Below are positions 21,439 to 29,948 of a stretch of DNA of 36,665 nt, piece after piece. A program made the translations under genes and the position numbers. Each line of letters starts with the position of its first letter. The first letter of the stretch is position 1. Source of the stretch: Oscillospiraceae bacterium (GTDB taxonomy: Bacteria > Bacillota > Clostridia > Oscillospirales > WRJC01); contig WRMA01000010.1 in NCBI GenBank assembly GCA_009777355.1, positions 1 to 36,665 of the forward strand, given 5' to 3'. The notes beneath the pieces were generated by a model. It saw only the letters and a list, made by a program, of their open reading frames with translations. It was not told where the DNA came from and searched no databases.

Positions 21439-23721
21439 ATGCTGCCTCTTGACGCTCTTTCAAAAGAACTGGAATCGGCCCTGAAAAATCTGTTCGTCAG
21501 CGCCGGGGATATAATCGCCGCGGTATCCCTCGATTTGGATACGGCGGGGGATTTCGGCGAATCCTGGCTTTTTCTGTGCAAAGAATATTTATACTCCTAT
21601 TGTTTTTCGTCAAAGTCTCTCGAAAAATACCGGCTTGAAAAAATTACCGATTCTTACATAGACAGTTTTACTTCGACTAACAGGTTTTTTATTAAAACGG
21701 ACGGCGTAACCGTAGGCGCGGCTTTCTCGACGAATTCGAGAAAGCAGAAATTATTCGCTTTTCTCGAAATAATGAAACGCATACAGGAAGGCAAAGAAGT
21801 CGAGGAAGACGACGTTATATTCGAGCAGTTCAATATATTCTGTCCGAAATGCAAAACCAGATATAAAAACCAGAACAGAAAGGTATGCATGAACTGCATA
21901 GATAAAAATATGCTTTTCACGAGGCTTTTCAAGTATTTCGGCAGCCATGCGGGGAGGCTCGCGTTCGTGTTCGCGACGCTGCTCGTCACCGCCGGCGTCG
22001 CTCTTATTAACCCGGTTATCCACGGAAATATTTTCGTCAATCTCGTTATCGGGCAGAGCGGCGAGGATTTCGGCGTTCTCGAATATTTCCGGGGAAATAT
22101 TACAGGCTTCGTGATTTTAATCCTTTCTTTGAATCTATTTTCGGTCGCGGTTCAGATAATGCGTTCGCGTTCGGTGAACAAAATGTCGATTGCCGTAACC
22201 CAGAAAATGAAAACCGATATGTTTTCGGCGATGCAGAAATTATCCCTCGCTTATTTCAACAACAATCAGACCGGACGCCTTATGAACAGAATAAACTCGG
22301 ACCCCGAAGTAATAAGAAATTTTTACACCGATATCGTACCGAGTTTTGTTGTAAATTTTATAACCTTTACAGGCGTCGCAATCCTGATGTTCCTGACGAA
22401 CTGGAGACTTACGCTTATTGTTTTTATTCCTATACCCATAATAGTCTGGATATTCAGGACGCAGCTGCCGAAACTATGGCGTATGCTTTCGAGACGCTGG
22501 AGACGGTCTTCTTCCCTGAACAGCGTTCTGGGGGATTCTCTTAATAATATAAGAGTCGTGAAGGCGTTCGCGAAAGAAGTAGAAGAGGGAGCGAGATTCA
22601 GGAAATACAGCGACAGGTTATACTCGGCCGATTTAAAAGTGAATATAACTTCTCTGTCTATATTTCCCGTGGTAAATTTATTAATGGGGGTAACGGGAAC
22701 TTTAATCTGGGGATTCGGCGGGGCTCTCGTTATAAATACGAATCAGGCTCTTTTCGGACTGCTCGAGTATAACGGCAGGCTCATGAACTACGGGGAGCTG
22801 CTGACTTACATGAATTACATAGGCATGATTTTCGGGCCTTTGCAGTTTTTTACGACGCTGACGAATCAAATTACGGAAATTACAAACTCCGCGCAGAGGG
22901 TTTTTGAAGTGCTGGACACTCCCAGGGATATAACGGACATTGAAAATCCAATCAAACCCGGGAATATAAAAGGCGAAATCGAATTCGACAACGTGTGTTT
23001 CCACTATCTCGCGAACCGTCCGATTTTGAGAAACATGTCGTTTAAAATAAAGCCGGGGGATTATATAGGTCTCGTCGGGCATACGGGCGCGGGGAAATCG
23101 ACGATTGCGAATTTAATCACCCGGATGTACGACGTTATAAGCGGGTCGATTAAAATCGACGGGCATAATATAAAAAATATAGAGGCTGATATTTTAAGAA
23201 AAAATATCGCGATAGTCTCGCAGGAGATATTTATATTCAGGGGTACGGTCGCGGAGAATATAAGATACGCGAGACCGGGAGCGACGATGCAGGAAGTAAT
23301 CGCGGCGTCGAAAGCGGCGAACGCCCATGATTTTATTACGAATATGCCCGAGGGTTACGAAACGATAGTGGGAACGGGAAGCCGTTCCATGTCGGGGGGG
23401 GAACAGCAGAGAATATCTATCGCGAGGGCGCTTCTTCTCGACCCGAAGATTTTGATTCTTGACGAGGCGACGGCGGCTATGGACACAGAGACGGAGAGGC
23501 AGATTCAGGACGCTGTCAATATTCTGGTAAAAGACCGGACGACAATAGTGATAGCGCACAGACTATCGACGCTTAAAGAGTGTAATTATTTGTTTGCTAT
23601 CGACAACGGCGAAATCGCGGAGAGCGGAGGTCACGTCGAGCTTATAAAACAGAAAGGCATATATTATAAATTATACAAGCTGCAAAGCGACGCAATGAAA
23701 CAGGTTATCTCGGGGGAGTAA
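21439..23721 (+). CDS. ABC exporter (permease-ATPase half-transporter) with zinc-ribbon N-terminal extension
   Basis: About 760 residues. The first ~130 form a soluble beta-rich domain of uncertain fold (possibly PH-like), followed by a zinc ribbon CPKCKTRY...KVCMNC (two CxxC pairs). Six membrane helices (~residues 165-470) and the exporter ATPase follow: Walker A GHTGAGKST, Q-loop VSQEIF, signature MSGGEQQR, Walker B ILILDEATAAMD and H-loop IAHRLS. All ATPase residues are intact. It is a half-transporter and should form a homodimer; the substrate is unknown. I choose ATG 21439, eight bases after GGGTGA; GTG 21427 in the ORF track overlaps that site. A strong promoter lies upstream. A small antitoxin-like gene follows after 10 bases. 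Confidence 0.93.
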   Translation: MLPLDALSKELESALKNLFVSAGDIIAAVSLDLDTAGDFGESWLFLCKEYLYSYCFSSKSLEKYRLEKITDSYIDSFTSTNRFFIKTDGVTVGAAFSTNSRKQKLFAFLEIMKRIQEGKEVEEDDVIFEQFNIFCPKCKTRYKNQNRKVCMNCIDKNMLFTRLFKYFGSHAGRLAFVFATLLVTAGVALINPVIHGNIFVNLVIGQSGEDFGVLEYFRGNITGFVILILSLNLFSVAVQIMRSRSVNKMSIAVTQKMKTDMFSAMQKLSLAYFNNNQTGRLMNRINSDPEVIRNFYTDIVPSFVVNFITFTGVAILMFLTNWRLTLIVFIPIPIIVWIFRTQLPKLWRMLSRRWRRSSSLNSVLGDSLNNIRVVKAFAKEVEEGARFRKYSDRLYSADLKVNITSLSIFPVVNLLMGVTGTLIWGFGGALVINTNQALFGLLEYNGRLMNYGELLTYMNYIGMIFGPLQFFTTLTNQITEITNSAQRVFEVLDTPRDITDIENPIKPGNIKGEIEFDNVCFHYLANRPILRNMSFKIKPGDYIGLVGHTGAGKSTIANLITRMYDVISGSIKIDGHNIKNIEADILRKNIAIVSQEIFIFRGTVAENIRYARPGATMQEVIAASKAANAHDFITNMPEGYETIVGTGSRSMSGGEQQRISIARALLLDPKILILDEATAAMDTETERQIQDAVNILVKDRTTIVIAHRLSTLKECNYLFAIDNGEIAESGGHVELIKQKGIYYKLYKLQSDAMKQVISGE

Positions 23722-23731
23722 ACGAGTAAAT

Positions 23732-23983
23732 ATGAAAGAATATTACGATTTTTCAAAAGGACGCAGAAATCCCCATGCTGAAAAAATATTAAAAGAAGGG
23801 TATTCCGTCACGGTTCGTTACAGCCCTCAAGATATAGAACAGGGTCATTTTGACGATACTAAAGATATTATACAAGCGTTGATAGAATTAATGTCTGTTG
23901 ACGATACTAAACAGTTGCTGAAATATATTAAAAATAATTATGACTTACCGTGTTCGCCTAATGTATGGGAAAATCTACAGTAA
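23732..23983 (+). CDS. Orphan antitoxin-like small protein
   Basis: An 83-residue protein beginning YDFSKGRRNPHAEKILKEG then SVTVRYSPQDI. The same pattern, RNP....I.K.G.SV.V.YSP.D(V/I), occurs in the antitoxin beside BrnT at 29402-29632, and DFSKG.RNP starts are common in small antitoxins of toxin-antitoxin loci. No toxin gene is adjacent: upstream is the ABC exporter (10 bases) and downstream pyridoxal kinase (18 bases). It may be a solitary antitoxin or a relic. The acidic C-terminal helix (KDIIQALIELMSVDDTKQLLKYIKNNYDL) differs from the other copy. Confidence 0.7.
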   Translation: MKEYYDFSKGRRNPHAEKILKEGYSVTVRYSPQDIEQGHFDDTKDIIQALIELMSVDDTKQLLKYIKNNYDLPCSPNVWENLQ

Positions 23984-24001
23984 CGGGAGAGATAAATAAT
24001 T

Positions 24002-24865
24002 TTGCAGGAGAAAAATACAATCGCAAAAACAAAAAAAGCCGCGCTTTTTCACGATATGTCGTGTTTCGGACGCTGCGCGCTCGCCGTGATTATCCCGGTA
24101 ATCTCGGTTCTTAAAGTCCAGCCGGTTATGTTCCCGACGGCGCTGCTCTCGACCCATACGGGCGGGTTTGAAAATTTTACGTTTCTCGATTTAACCGGCG
24201 AATTAAAAAAAATTACAGCGCATCACGAAGAGTTAAATTTAATTCCCGACTGCGTTTACACGGGTTTTCTCGGGAGTTCCGAACAAATTAAAATAATCGG
24301 GGATTATATAGACGAACAGAAAGCAAGCGGCGCGTATATTTTTATAGACCCGGTTATGGGAGACGACGGGAAGTTATATTCTTCGTATACGAATAAAATG
24401 CGGGAAGGCATGTCGAAACTCGCAATGTCGGCGGACATTTTGACGCCCAATATAACAGAGGCGTTTTTTCTGCTTGACAGAAACTATATAAGTCAGCCGT
24501 ACGGCAAAGATTTTATTGATAATATTATAAATAGTTTGTTTGAGAAATTTCATAAAACCGGCAGAATAGTAATAACGAGCGTAGTTTTAAACGGCGGGGA
24601 TTACGGCGTCGTGTACGGTGAGAGAATAAATAAAAAAGTTGAGACGGGCTATGTTTTTACAAAGCGTTACGGAAAAAATTATCCGGGAAGCGGAGATATA
24701 TTCAGTTCCGTTCTGTGCGGGAAGATTTTAAACGGCGAAAAGCTTGAAGAAGCCGTCAGAACGGCCGTCGGCTTTATCGATAAGATTATAGAATATACTA
24801 TAGACGCGGAAACTCCCGCGAGAGAGGGTTTGATTTTTGAAAAATTTTTAGAAAGCTTGGTGTAA
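24002..24865 (+). CDS. pdxY: Pyridoxal/pyridoxamine kinase (PdxY-like)
   Basis: A 287-residue ribokinase-fold enzyme that phosphorylates vitamin B6 vitamers with ATP. Visible features: the N-terminal HDMSCFGRCALA and PTALLSTHTGG for substrate binding, DPVMGDDGKLYSS of the PdxK/PdxY family, LTPNITEAFFLL, and the catalytic-Asp motif YPGSGDIFSSVL. The start is TTG 24002 in the ORF track; there is no ATG until residue 19, past the family's conserved start, so TTG (or a rare ATC after the AGGAGA at 24005) must be used. The following ECF S component suggests a B6 uptake and salvage unit. Confidence 0.9.
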   Translation: MQEKNTIAKTKKAALFHDMSCFGRCALAVIIPVISVLKVQPVMFPTALLSTHTGGFENFTFLDLTGELKKITAHHEELNLIPDCVYTGFLGSSEQIKIIGDYIDEQKASGAYIFIDPVMGDDGKLYSSYTNKMREGMSKLAMSADILTPNITEAFFLLDRNYISQPYGKDFIDNIINSLFEKFHKTGRIVITSVVLNGGDYGVVYGERINKKVETGYVFTKRYGKNYPGSGDIFSSVLCGKILNGEKLEEAVRTAVGFIDKIIEYTIDAETPAREGLIFEKFLESLV

Positions 24866-24869
24866 AACA

Positions 24870-25406
24870 GTGCTAAATAAAAAAATTAGAAATATAATAT
24901 ATACAGCGGTGTTCGCGGCTCTGGTTTTCGTCGCGGTACGATTTTTGGGAATTACGGCGGGAGGCGGATATTATCACATAGGCGACGCGTTTATATATCT
25001 CGCCGGGGTTTGCTTGCCGTTCCCGTACGCTTCGGCCGCGGGAGCGATAGGGGGTTCTTTGGCGAATCTTACAGTACCCGCGGCGGTTCAGTTCGCCCCG
25101 TTTACTTTTGTTATAAAGGCGTGCGCGGCGGCGTGTTTCTCAAACAAAACGCCGAAGATATTATGCGCGAGAAATTTTATCGCGATTGCGGCGGCTTCCG
25201 TTATAACGGTTGCCGGATACGGCGCCGCGTATATTATACTGTTCGGCCGGGGCGGTCTGGTAAATTCATACGGCGATTTTATACAGGTCGTCTTAAACGG
25301 GGTTATATTTATTACGCTTGGGGTTGCGGCAGATAAAACAAACTTACTTTTTTCTTTACGAAAAGAAAAAAGTAAGCAAAAAAGAAACGAAACTATATTT
25401 AAATAA
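24870..25406 (+). CDS. ECF transporter S component, probably for vitamin B6
   Basis: A 178-residue membrane protein with about five to six helices and the ECF S component look: a short basic N-terminus (LNKKIRNIIYTAVFAALVFVAVRFLG), then YYHIGDAFIYLAGVCLPFPYASAAGAIGGSLANL, which is the conserved region for energising-module contact in S components of the ThiW/PdxU/HmpT group. GTG start, 4 bases after the kinase stop. No EcfA/EcfT genes are near, so it should use the shared group II module. Pairing with pyridoxal kinase points to pyridoxine or pyridoxal as ligand (inference). The last ~20 residues are a basic tail (KEKSKQKR). Confidence 0.8.
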   Translation: MLNKKIRNIIYTAVFAALVFVAVRFLGITAGGGYYHIGDAFIYLAGVCLPFPYASAAGAIGGSLANLTVPAAVQFAPFTFVIKACAAACFSNKTPKILCARNFIAIAAASVITVAGYGAAYIILFGRGGLVNSYGDFIQVVLNGVIFITLGVAADKTNLLFSLRKEKSKQKRNETIFK

Positions 25407-25434
25407 TATTAAATTTACGGGAGGATATAATTTT

Positions 25435-25980
25435 ATGGGTTTTAAATCGATAGAACCAAGAGAGCTTCAGGGTAACGTTTTTGATTTGGTGGGCGAAAAA
25501 TGGATGCTGCTCACGGCGAAAAAATCCTGCGGAGCGCATAATACGATGACCGCGAGCTGGGGAGGAATGGGAATCATGTGGGGGAAACCCGTCGCGTGGT
25601 GCGTCGTCAGACCGGTGAGATATACTTATGAATTTATGGAAGAATCGGATTATTTTACGCTTTCGTTTCTACCGGACGGCGAAGAGTACAGAAAAGCTCT
25701 GAATCTTCTCGGTACGAAAAGCGGCAGAGCGGGCGACAAAATCAGAGAATCCGGCTTGAATGTTTTTGACGTTGAAAAATTTAACGGCAAGGCTTCGGCC
25801 TTTACAGAGTCTGATTTAATTATGACGTGCAGAAAATTATATTATCAGGACGTTGACCCGTCTAATTTTACCGACGAAACGCTTGATAAGAGTAATTATC
25901 CGAAAAAAGATTATCACAGAATGTACTTCGGCGAGATTTCAGACTGTCTTATCAGAATCGGGGAAGATTCTGTTGAATAA
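25435..25980 (+). CDS. Flavin reductase family protein
   Basis: A 181-residue FMN-binding split-barrel protein. CGAHNTMTASWGGMGIMWGKPVAWCVVRP matches the family region that binds flavin, and FTLSFLPDG and GRAGDKI follow as in the clostridial members annotated as flavin reductase-like. The start is ATG 25435, nine bases after GGGAGGA; the ORF track start (25318) reads through the previous gene's end. It may be a flavin- or iron-reducing electron carrier; role unknown. Its 3' end overlaps the convergent mannitol dehydrogenase gene by 42 bases. Confidence 0.85.
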   Translation: MGFKSIEPRELQGNVFDLVGEKWMLLTAKKSCGAHNTMTASWGGMGIMWGKPVAWCVVRPVRYTYEFMEESDYFTLSFLPDGEEYRKALNLLGTKSGRAGDKIRESGLNVFDVEKFNGKASAFTESDLIMTCRKLYYQDVDPSNFTDETLDKSNYPKKDYHRMYFGEISDCLIRIGEDSVE

Positions 25981-27171
25981 ATAATCTATGGATTCTCCTG
26001 ATTTTATCGCTTTGTCATAGTTTATTATCTGTGAGAAGCTCCCGGGATTTTTTGAGATATAATCATAGGAACCGGCTTGCTTTAATATTTCTTCGAGGCT
26101 TTGTCCGCTTAGTTTATCGCCCTTGAAATTTGCGGCGGCGGCGATTGCGAGACACATATATTTTACGGGCAGACTGTGGGTTATGCACATTTCGTAAACC
26201 CCGACGATTCTGTCGTTTGGAGACAGCTTGCGCTTTAAATCGACGCCGACGCGAAGAACGGTATCCCCGAGGGATTTGTTCGCGAATCTTTTAAGCAAGT
26301 CGTCTGTATAATCCCCGTCTGACTGCCCGTAAATCTTTTCGAGAGCCGTTCCCGAGCATCTCATCGCTTCTTCAGTAATTTTTTTAATACGGGGATTTTC
26401 TATCGCCTGCCATATATATTCGCAGTTTGCTATATCCCCGAGATACGCGCATAGCGCATGCCCCATGTTGTGAACGTATAATTTGCGTTTTATATAATAT
26501 TCGAAAGGCGAACGGGCGATAATATTTTTTATTTCCGGAATTTCGCCTTTAAATGCGTTTTTGTCGGCATAGAGATATTTATAATCGTCGGCGGCTATTC
26601 TCAAAGGGTCGCCGTCTTTTGTTTCGTCCGTCTGAATCGGGACCGCCCTTTCAACCGACGCCTGAACAAATCCGATTCTTTCGTTATATAAATTTTTATA
26701 TTCCGGGTTTATATATTCAGAAACGCCGTCCCGCATGATTTGAGCGGCGTTTATTAAATTCTCGCAGATAATTATATTAAGCTCTTTAAAATTTTTATCG
26801 CCGAATCTTTTGTTTATGCCGTTCGCGACGGCTTGCGTAATTAATTTTAATATATTCACCCCGACGGAAACCGCCATAATATCCGCTTTTGATATAACCC
26901 TGGCGATTTCCGTTAAACTGTTTATATTGTCTGACGAAGCGTCGAGAGCTTTTATATTTTTTATGATTATTTCGCTCTGAAAATTATCTTCTCCGGCGAA
27001 TTTTATGGGATATTCTTTTCTTTCGTTTAACAGATTTATCAGATTTTTATTCACGTCTATAAAAACAATTTCATAGCCGGATTCATAGAATAACTGCCCG
27101 ATAAACCCGCGTCCTATATTTCCCGCGCCGTAAATAACGGCTTGTTTTTTTTTATTTATATTTATATCCAT
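25939..27171 (-). CDS. mtlD: Mannitol-1-phosphate 5-dehydrogenase-like protein
   Basis: A 410-residue member of the long-chain mannitol dehydrogenase family: N-terminal NAD site AVIYGAGNIGRGFIGQLFYESGYEIVFIDVN, ERAVPIQT, and the catalytic-region motif KLYVHNMGHALCAYLG. MtlD interconverts mannitol-1-phosphate and fructose-6-phosphate. No mannitol PTS gene is nearby, so another sugar phosphate or a PTS elsewhere is possible. It follows rimO by 36 bases on the same strand and is probably the end of the recA-recX-rimO transcript. Its final 42 bases overlap the end of the opposing flavin reductase gene. Confidence 0.88.
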   Translation of the reverse strand: MDININKKKQAVIYGAGNIGRGFIGQLFYESGYEIVFIDVNKNLINLLNERKEYPIKFAGEDNFQSEIIIKNIKALDASSDNINSLTEIARVISKADIMAVSVGVNILKLITQAVANGINKRFGDKNFKELNIIICENLINAAQIMRDGVSEYINPEYKNLYNERIGFVQASVERAVPIQTDETKDGDPLRIAADDYKYLYADKNAFKGEIPEIKNIIARSPFEYYIKRKLYVHNMGHALCAYLGDIANCEYIWQAIENPRIKKITEEAMRCSGTALEKIYGQSDGDYTDDLLKRFANKSLGDTVLRVGVDLKRKLSPNDRIVGVYEMCITHSLPVKYMCLAIAAAANFKGDKLSGQSLEEILKQAGSYDYISKNPGSFSQIINYDKAIKSGESIDYLFNRIFPDSDKTV

Positions 27172-27207
27172 TTAGATTTTTTTACCTCTGTATTATTTAA
27201 AATTATA

Positions 27208-28569
27208 TTAGTTCAAACTCCCGAATAAATCATAGTCCAGAACTTTTTCTATTTTAACGTCGGCAAAATCTCCCTCGTTTATTTTTGTTTTTGTTCCTGT
27301 AAAATAAATTTTCCCGTCTATTTCCGGAGCGTCGGCTTCGCTTCTGCCGAAATATACCCCGCCGGCTTCATCATATCCTTCGCATAAAACTTTAATAACG
27401 CCGCCGATTTTCTTAATATTTAAACTGTAATTTATTCTCTCTTGAATTGTCATAATTAATTTTTGACGGCGTTCTCTTTCTTTTTGGCTGACTTGATTTT
27501 CAAATTCAGCCGCCGGAGTTCCCTCTTCGGGAGAATACGCGAACGCGCCGAGACGCTCGAACTTTATTTCTTTTAAAAATTCGCAAAGTTCGCCGAAATC
27601 TTCTTTTGTTTCTCCGGGAAAACCCGTTATAACAGTCGTCCGGATTGTTATATCCGGGATATTTTCCCGCAGTTTTTTTATTGCCGCTTTGATTTCTTCC
27701 CGCGTTCCCGAACGGTTCATGGATTTTAAAATTTTATTGTTTATGTGCTGTATCGGCATATCTATGTATTTTAAAATTTGATTTTGACTTTTTATAGTTT
27801 CTATTAATTCGTCCGTAATTTTATCGGGATAGCAGTATAATAGTCTAATCCACTTGAGGCCTTTAATTTCGCAGAGTTTATTTAAAAGCTCCGGCAGTTT
27901 ATATTCTCCGTATAAATCTTTGCCGTAGGCGGTCGTGTCCTGGGCGACTATGCATAATTCTTTTACGCCGATTTCCGCGAGTTCGCCCGCTTCTTTTATT
28001 ATATCCTCGATTTTACGCGAAACAAGCCCGCCTCTTATAGACGGGATAATACAGTAAGCGCAGGAATTATCGCAGCCGTCCGCGATTTTTATATACGCCG
28101 TATATTCCGGAGTCGTCAAAATCCTGTCTCCCCCGGGGATAAAATTTTCCCGGGATTTAAGCGAGATATATTTATTTTTATTATTATTTTTATTTTCGCA
28201 ATGCCTGACGGCTTCTAAAATATCGTGAATACTGAAAACTCCGATAAGAGCGTCTGCCTCCGGAAGTTCTTTTAAGATTTCTTCCCTGTATCTTTCCGCA
28301 AGGCAGCCGCAGACTATTATGCTTTTAAGATTTCTGTTTTGTTTAAGCCACGCGATATCTAAAATATTATCTATTGCCTCTTGCTTCGCGCTCTCGATAA
28401 ACGCGCACGTGTTTATTATTATAATATCGGCATGAATATCTTCAGAAACGATTTCATAGCCGTCGCCGGCTAAAATTTTAAGCATAATTTCCGTGTCTAT
28501 CAGATTTTTTGAACAGCCCAGTGATATAAACCCGATTTTTGATTTTAATTTTTTATTCTTTTCACCCAT
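27208..28569 (-). CDS. rimO: Ribosomal protein S12 methylthiotransferase RimO
   Basis: A radical SAM methylthiotransferase of ~453 residues. The UPF0004 domain carries GFISLGCSKNLIDTE, NTCAFIESAKQEAI and CGCLAERY, whose three Cys bind the auxiliary Fe-S cluster; the radical SAM motif is CDNSCAYC; a C-terminal TRAM domain includes CEGYDEAGGVYFGRSEADAPEIDG. ADAPEIDG is the typical RimO ending, distinguishing it from MiaB. I set the start at ATG 28569, nine bases after GGAGG; the ORF track start is inside recX. It overlaps the end of recX by 8 bases. Confidence 0.96.
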   Translation of the reverse strand: MGEKNKKLKSKIGFISLGCSKNLIDTEIMLKILAGDGYEIVSEDIHADIIIINTCAFIESAKQEAIDNILDIAWLKQNRNLKSIIVCGCLAERYREEILKELPEADALIGVFSIHDILEAVRHCENKNNNKNKYISLKSRENFIPGGDRILTTPEYTAYIKIADGCDNSCAYCIIPSIRGGLVSRKIEDIIKEAGELAEIGVKELCIVAQDTTAYGKDLYGEYKLPELLNKLCEIKGLKWIRLLYCYPDKITDELIETIKSQNQILKYIDMPIQHINNKILKSMNRSGTREEIKAAIKKLRENIPDITIRTTVITGFPGETKEDFGELCEFLKEIKFERLGAFAYSPEEGTPAAEFENQVSQKERERRQKLIMTIQERINYSLNIKKIGGVIKVLCEGYDEAGGVYFGRSEADAPEIDGKIYFTGTKTKINEGDFADVKIEKVLDYDLFGSLN

Positions 28570-29341
28570 CGATATAATCCTCCGTATCTTCCGTATAATC
28601 ATAATCCAGAGCTTTTTTCGCGTCCTGGTATTTATATCCGTTTCTAATCAGCATACTTAACGCTTTGTTTATATTATTTCTATCCGATTTATCCAGTCTT
28701 TCTAAATTTTCTCCGTATTTTTTCTTTAGTAAATTACGCATATTCTCAAATTCAATTTCTACGTCGTTAAAAAAATTATCATCCAGAACTTCGCTTATGA
28801 TATCGGACTCTATGCCTTTCAGATACAAATATTCCCTGATTTTATTATTGCCGTATTTTTTATATTCTTTTAAGTATTTCGCCTTGTCTTCGGCGTAGCG
28901 GCCGTCGTTTATATATCCCGCCGCTTCAAATTCGTCGCATACGAGAGAACATAAATTTTTAATCGTATCTTTGCATATTTCCGTATTATTATTTTTAATA
29001 TTTTTATAAACGCCGAAACACAGCTTTTGGTAAAGCTGTCTTTTGGGCATATCGGTCAGCGCTACTTTTGAGATTGCGGACCGGTATATATTATATTTTT
29101 TTGATAAAAAAGCGAGAAATTCAACGCAGTCGCCGTCCAAATCGTTAAAATATTTATTCGTTTCGTTAAGATTTATTTTGTCTGTGTCGATTATTATATT
29201 TTCAAGACGGCTGCTATTTTTACATTCAAACGGCAGATTCTCGTAATCTTTGAGTAAAATTTTATATTTTTTCCCGTTCGACAGTTCTATATGAACAGAG
29301 TTTTCGGACAGAAATATTTCCGTTGCGTTTACTGTTATCAT
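28562..29341 (-). CDS. recX: Regulatory protein RecX
   Basis: A 259-residue protein with the RecX three-helix repeats: DMPKRQLYQKLC, YINDGRYAEDKAKYLKEYKKYGNNKIREYLYLKGI (the conserved core), and RNGYKYQDAKKALDYD at the C-terminus. RecX binds RecA filaments and limits or modulates recombinase activity. Here it lies behind recA but separated by a BrnT toxin-antitoxin pair. The ATG has no clear ribosome site (TAAAGATTAAAAATAATG). It overlaps rimO, so rimO is translationally coupled to it. The gene is visibly more A+T-rich (Lys, Asn, Ile codons) than recA. Confidence 0.88.
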   Translation of the reverse strand: MITVNATEIFLSENSVHIELSNGKKYKILLKDYENLPFECKNSSRLENIIIDTDKINLNETNKYFNDLDGDCVEFLAFLSKKYNIYRSAISKVALTDMPKRQLYQKLCFGVYKNIKNNNTEICKDTIKNLCSLVCDEFEAAGYINDGRYAEDKAKYLKEYKKYGNNKIREYLYLKGIESDIISEVLDDNFFNDVEIEFENMRNLLKKKYGENLERLDKSDRNNINKALSMLIRNGYKYQDAKKALDYDYTEDTEDYIDG

Positions 29342-29401
29342 TATTTTTAATCTTTAAATTATTTAAAATTGCCGATTGTTTCCGCGGTAACGGCTCATTT
29401 T

Positions 29402-29632
29402 CTACAGTTCCCGACGTTGGTTTGCTTGTCTGTATTTTTCGAAAGCCGCCAGTTCATCAGGGTCATGTTCAAGCAAGTCAAAATCAAATTTTTGTTTACC
29501 GTTAATAATTTCTGCTACGTCTTCCGGACTGTAATGTACGGCGACAGAGAACCCGTTCTTTATTATTTCTTCATAAAAAGGATTTCTTTGAATCCTTGAA
29601 AGGTCAGGCATTTTTTTAAGACCAAATTCCAT
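29402..29632 (-). CDS. BrnT-associated antitoxin-like protein
   Basis: A 76-residue protein immediately after brnT, sharing a TAATG stop/start. The start is PDLSRIQRNPFYEEIIKNGFSVAVHYSPEDV, resembling the orphan antitoxin-like protein at 23732. It does not look like a classical BrnA ribbon-helix-helix protein but occupies that position. The remainder (LLEHDPDELAAFEKYRQANQRREL) is acidic then basic and probably helical. Its function as antitoxin to BrnT is inferred from position. Confidence 0.75.
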   Translation of the reverse strand: MEFGLKKMPDLSRIQRNPFYEEIIKNGFSVAVHYSPEDVAEIINGKQKFDFDLLEHDPDELAAFEKYRQANQRREL

Positions 29633-29937
29633 TAAAAAGCACCTCCATACTCATAAACTTGTTTTTCATACCGGTTAGGTTTCCTTGCAGAAATAATCCG
29701 CACCACATCTCCGCCGTTTCGATAACAATGGCAAACGGTAAGCAGATTATCATATTTATTTATGCCTATAAGAATAAACCTGTCTTCGTCTTGTGAATGT
29801 TCGTCGTCGTCAACTCTAACGGCTTTCGGGTCAAAAAACGCTGAAGCCGCCATTTTGAAAGAAACGCCGTGTTTTTCAATATTTATTAAGTTCTTTTTAA
29901 CGTCCCAATCAAAAATTCTGCCGCTTATTTCAAACAT
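29632..29937 (-). CDS. brnT: BrnT-family toxin (RelE-like ribonuclease)
   Basis: A 101-residue protein of the BrnT/DUF497 family: the opening FDWDVKKNLINIEKHGVSFKMAASAFFDP is diagnostic, as is the end RIISARKPNRYEKQVYEYG, with the Arg/Lys/Glu residues of the nuclease site. Toxins of this family cut RNA and are neutralised by the cognate antitoxin. The ATG lies 11 bases after the recA stop, with AGAGGAG between them, so it is translated from the recA transcript. The antitoxin follows directly. No own promoter can be seen. Confidence 0.9.
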   Translation of the reverse strand: MFEISGRIFDWDVKKNLINIEKHGVSFKMAASAFFDPKAVRVDDDEHSQDEDRFILIGINKYDNLLTVCHCYRNGGDVVRIISARKPNRYEKQVYEYGGAF

Positions 29938-29948
29938 ATCCCGCTCCT

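Noticed and set aside
23984-24001. Riboswitch or leader before the pyridoxal kinase
   Set aside because: Only 18 bases separate it from the previous gene, leaving no room for a structured leader.
29342-29401. Terminator between the BrnT antitoxin and recX
   Set aside because: Only a weak, broken GCCG/CGGC pairing is visible and there is no T-run, so recX is likely still in the same transcript.
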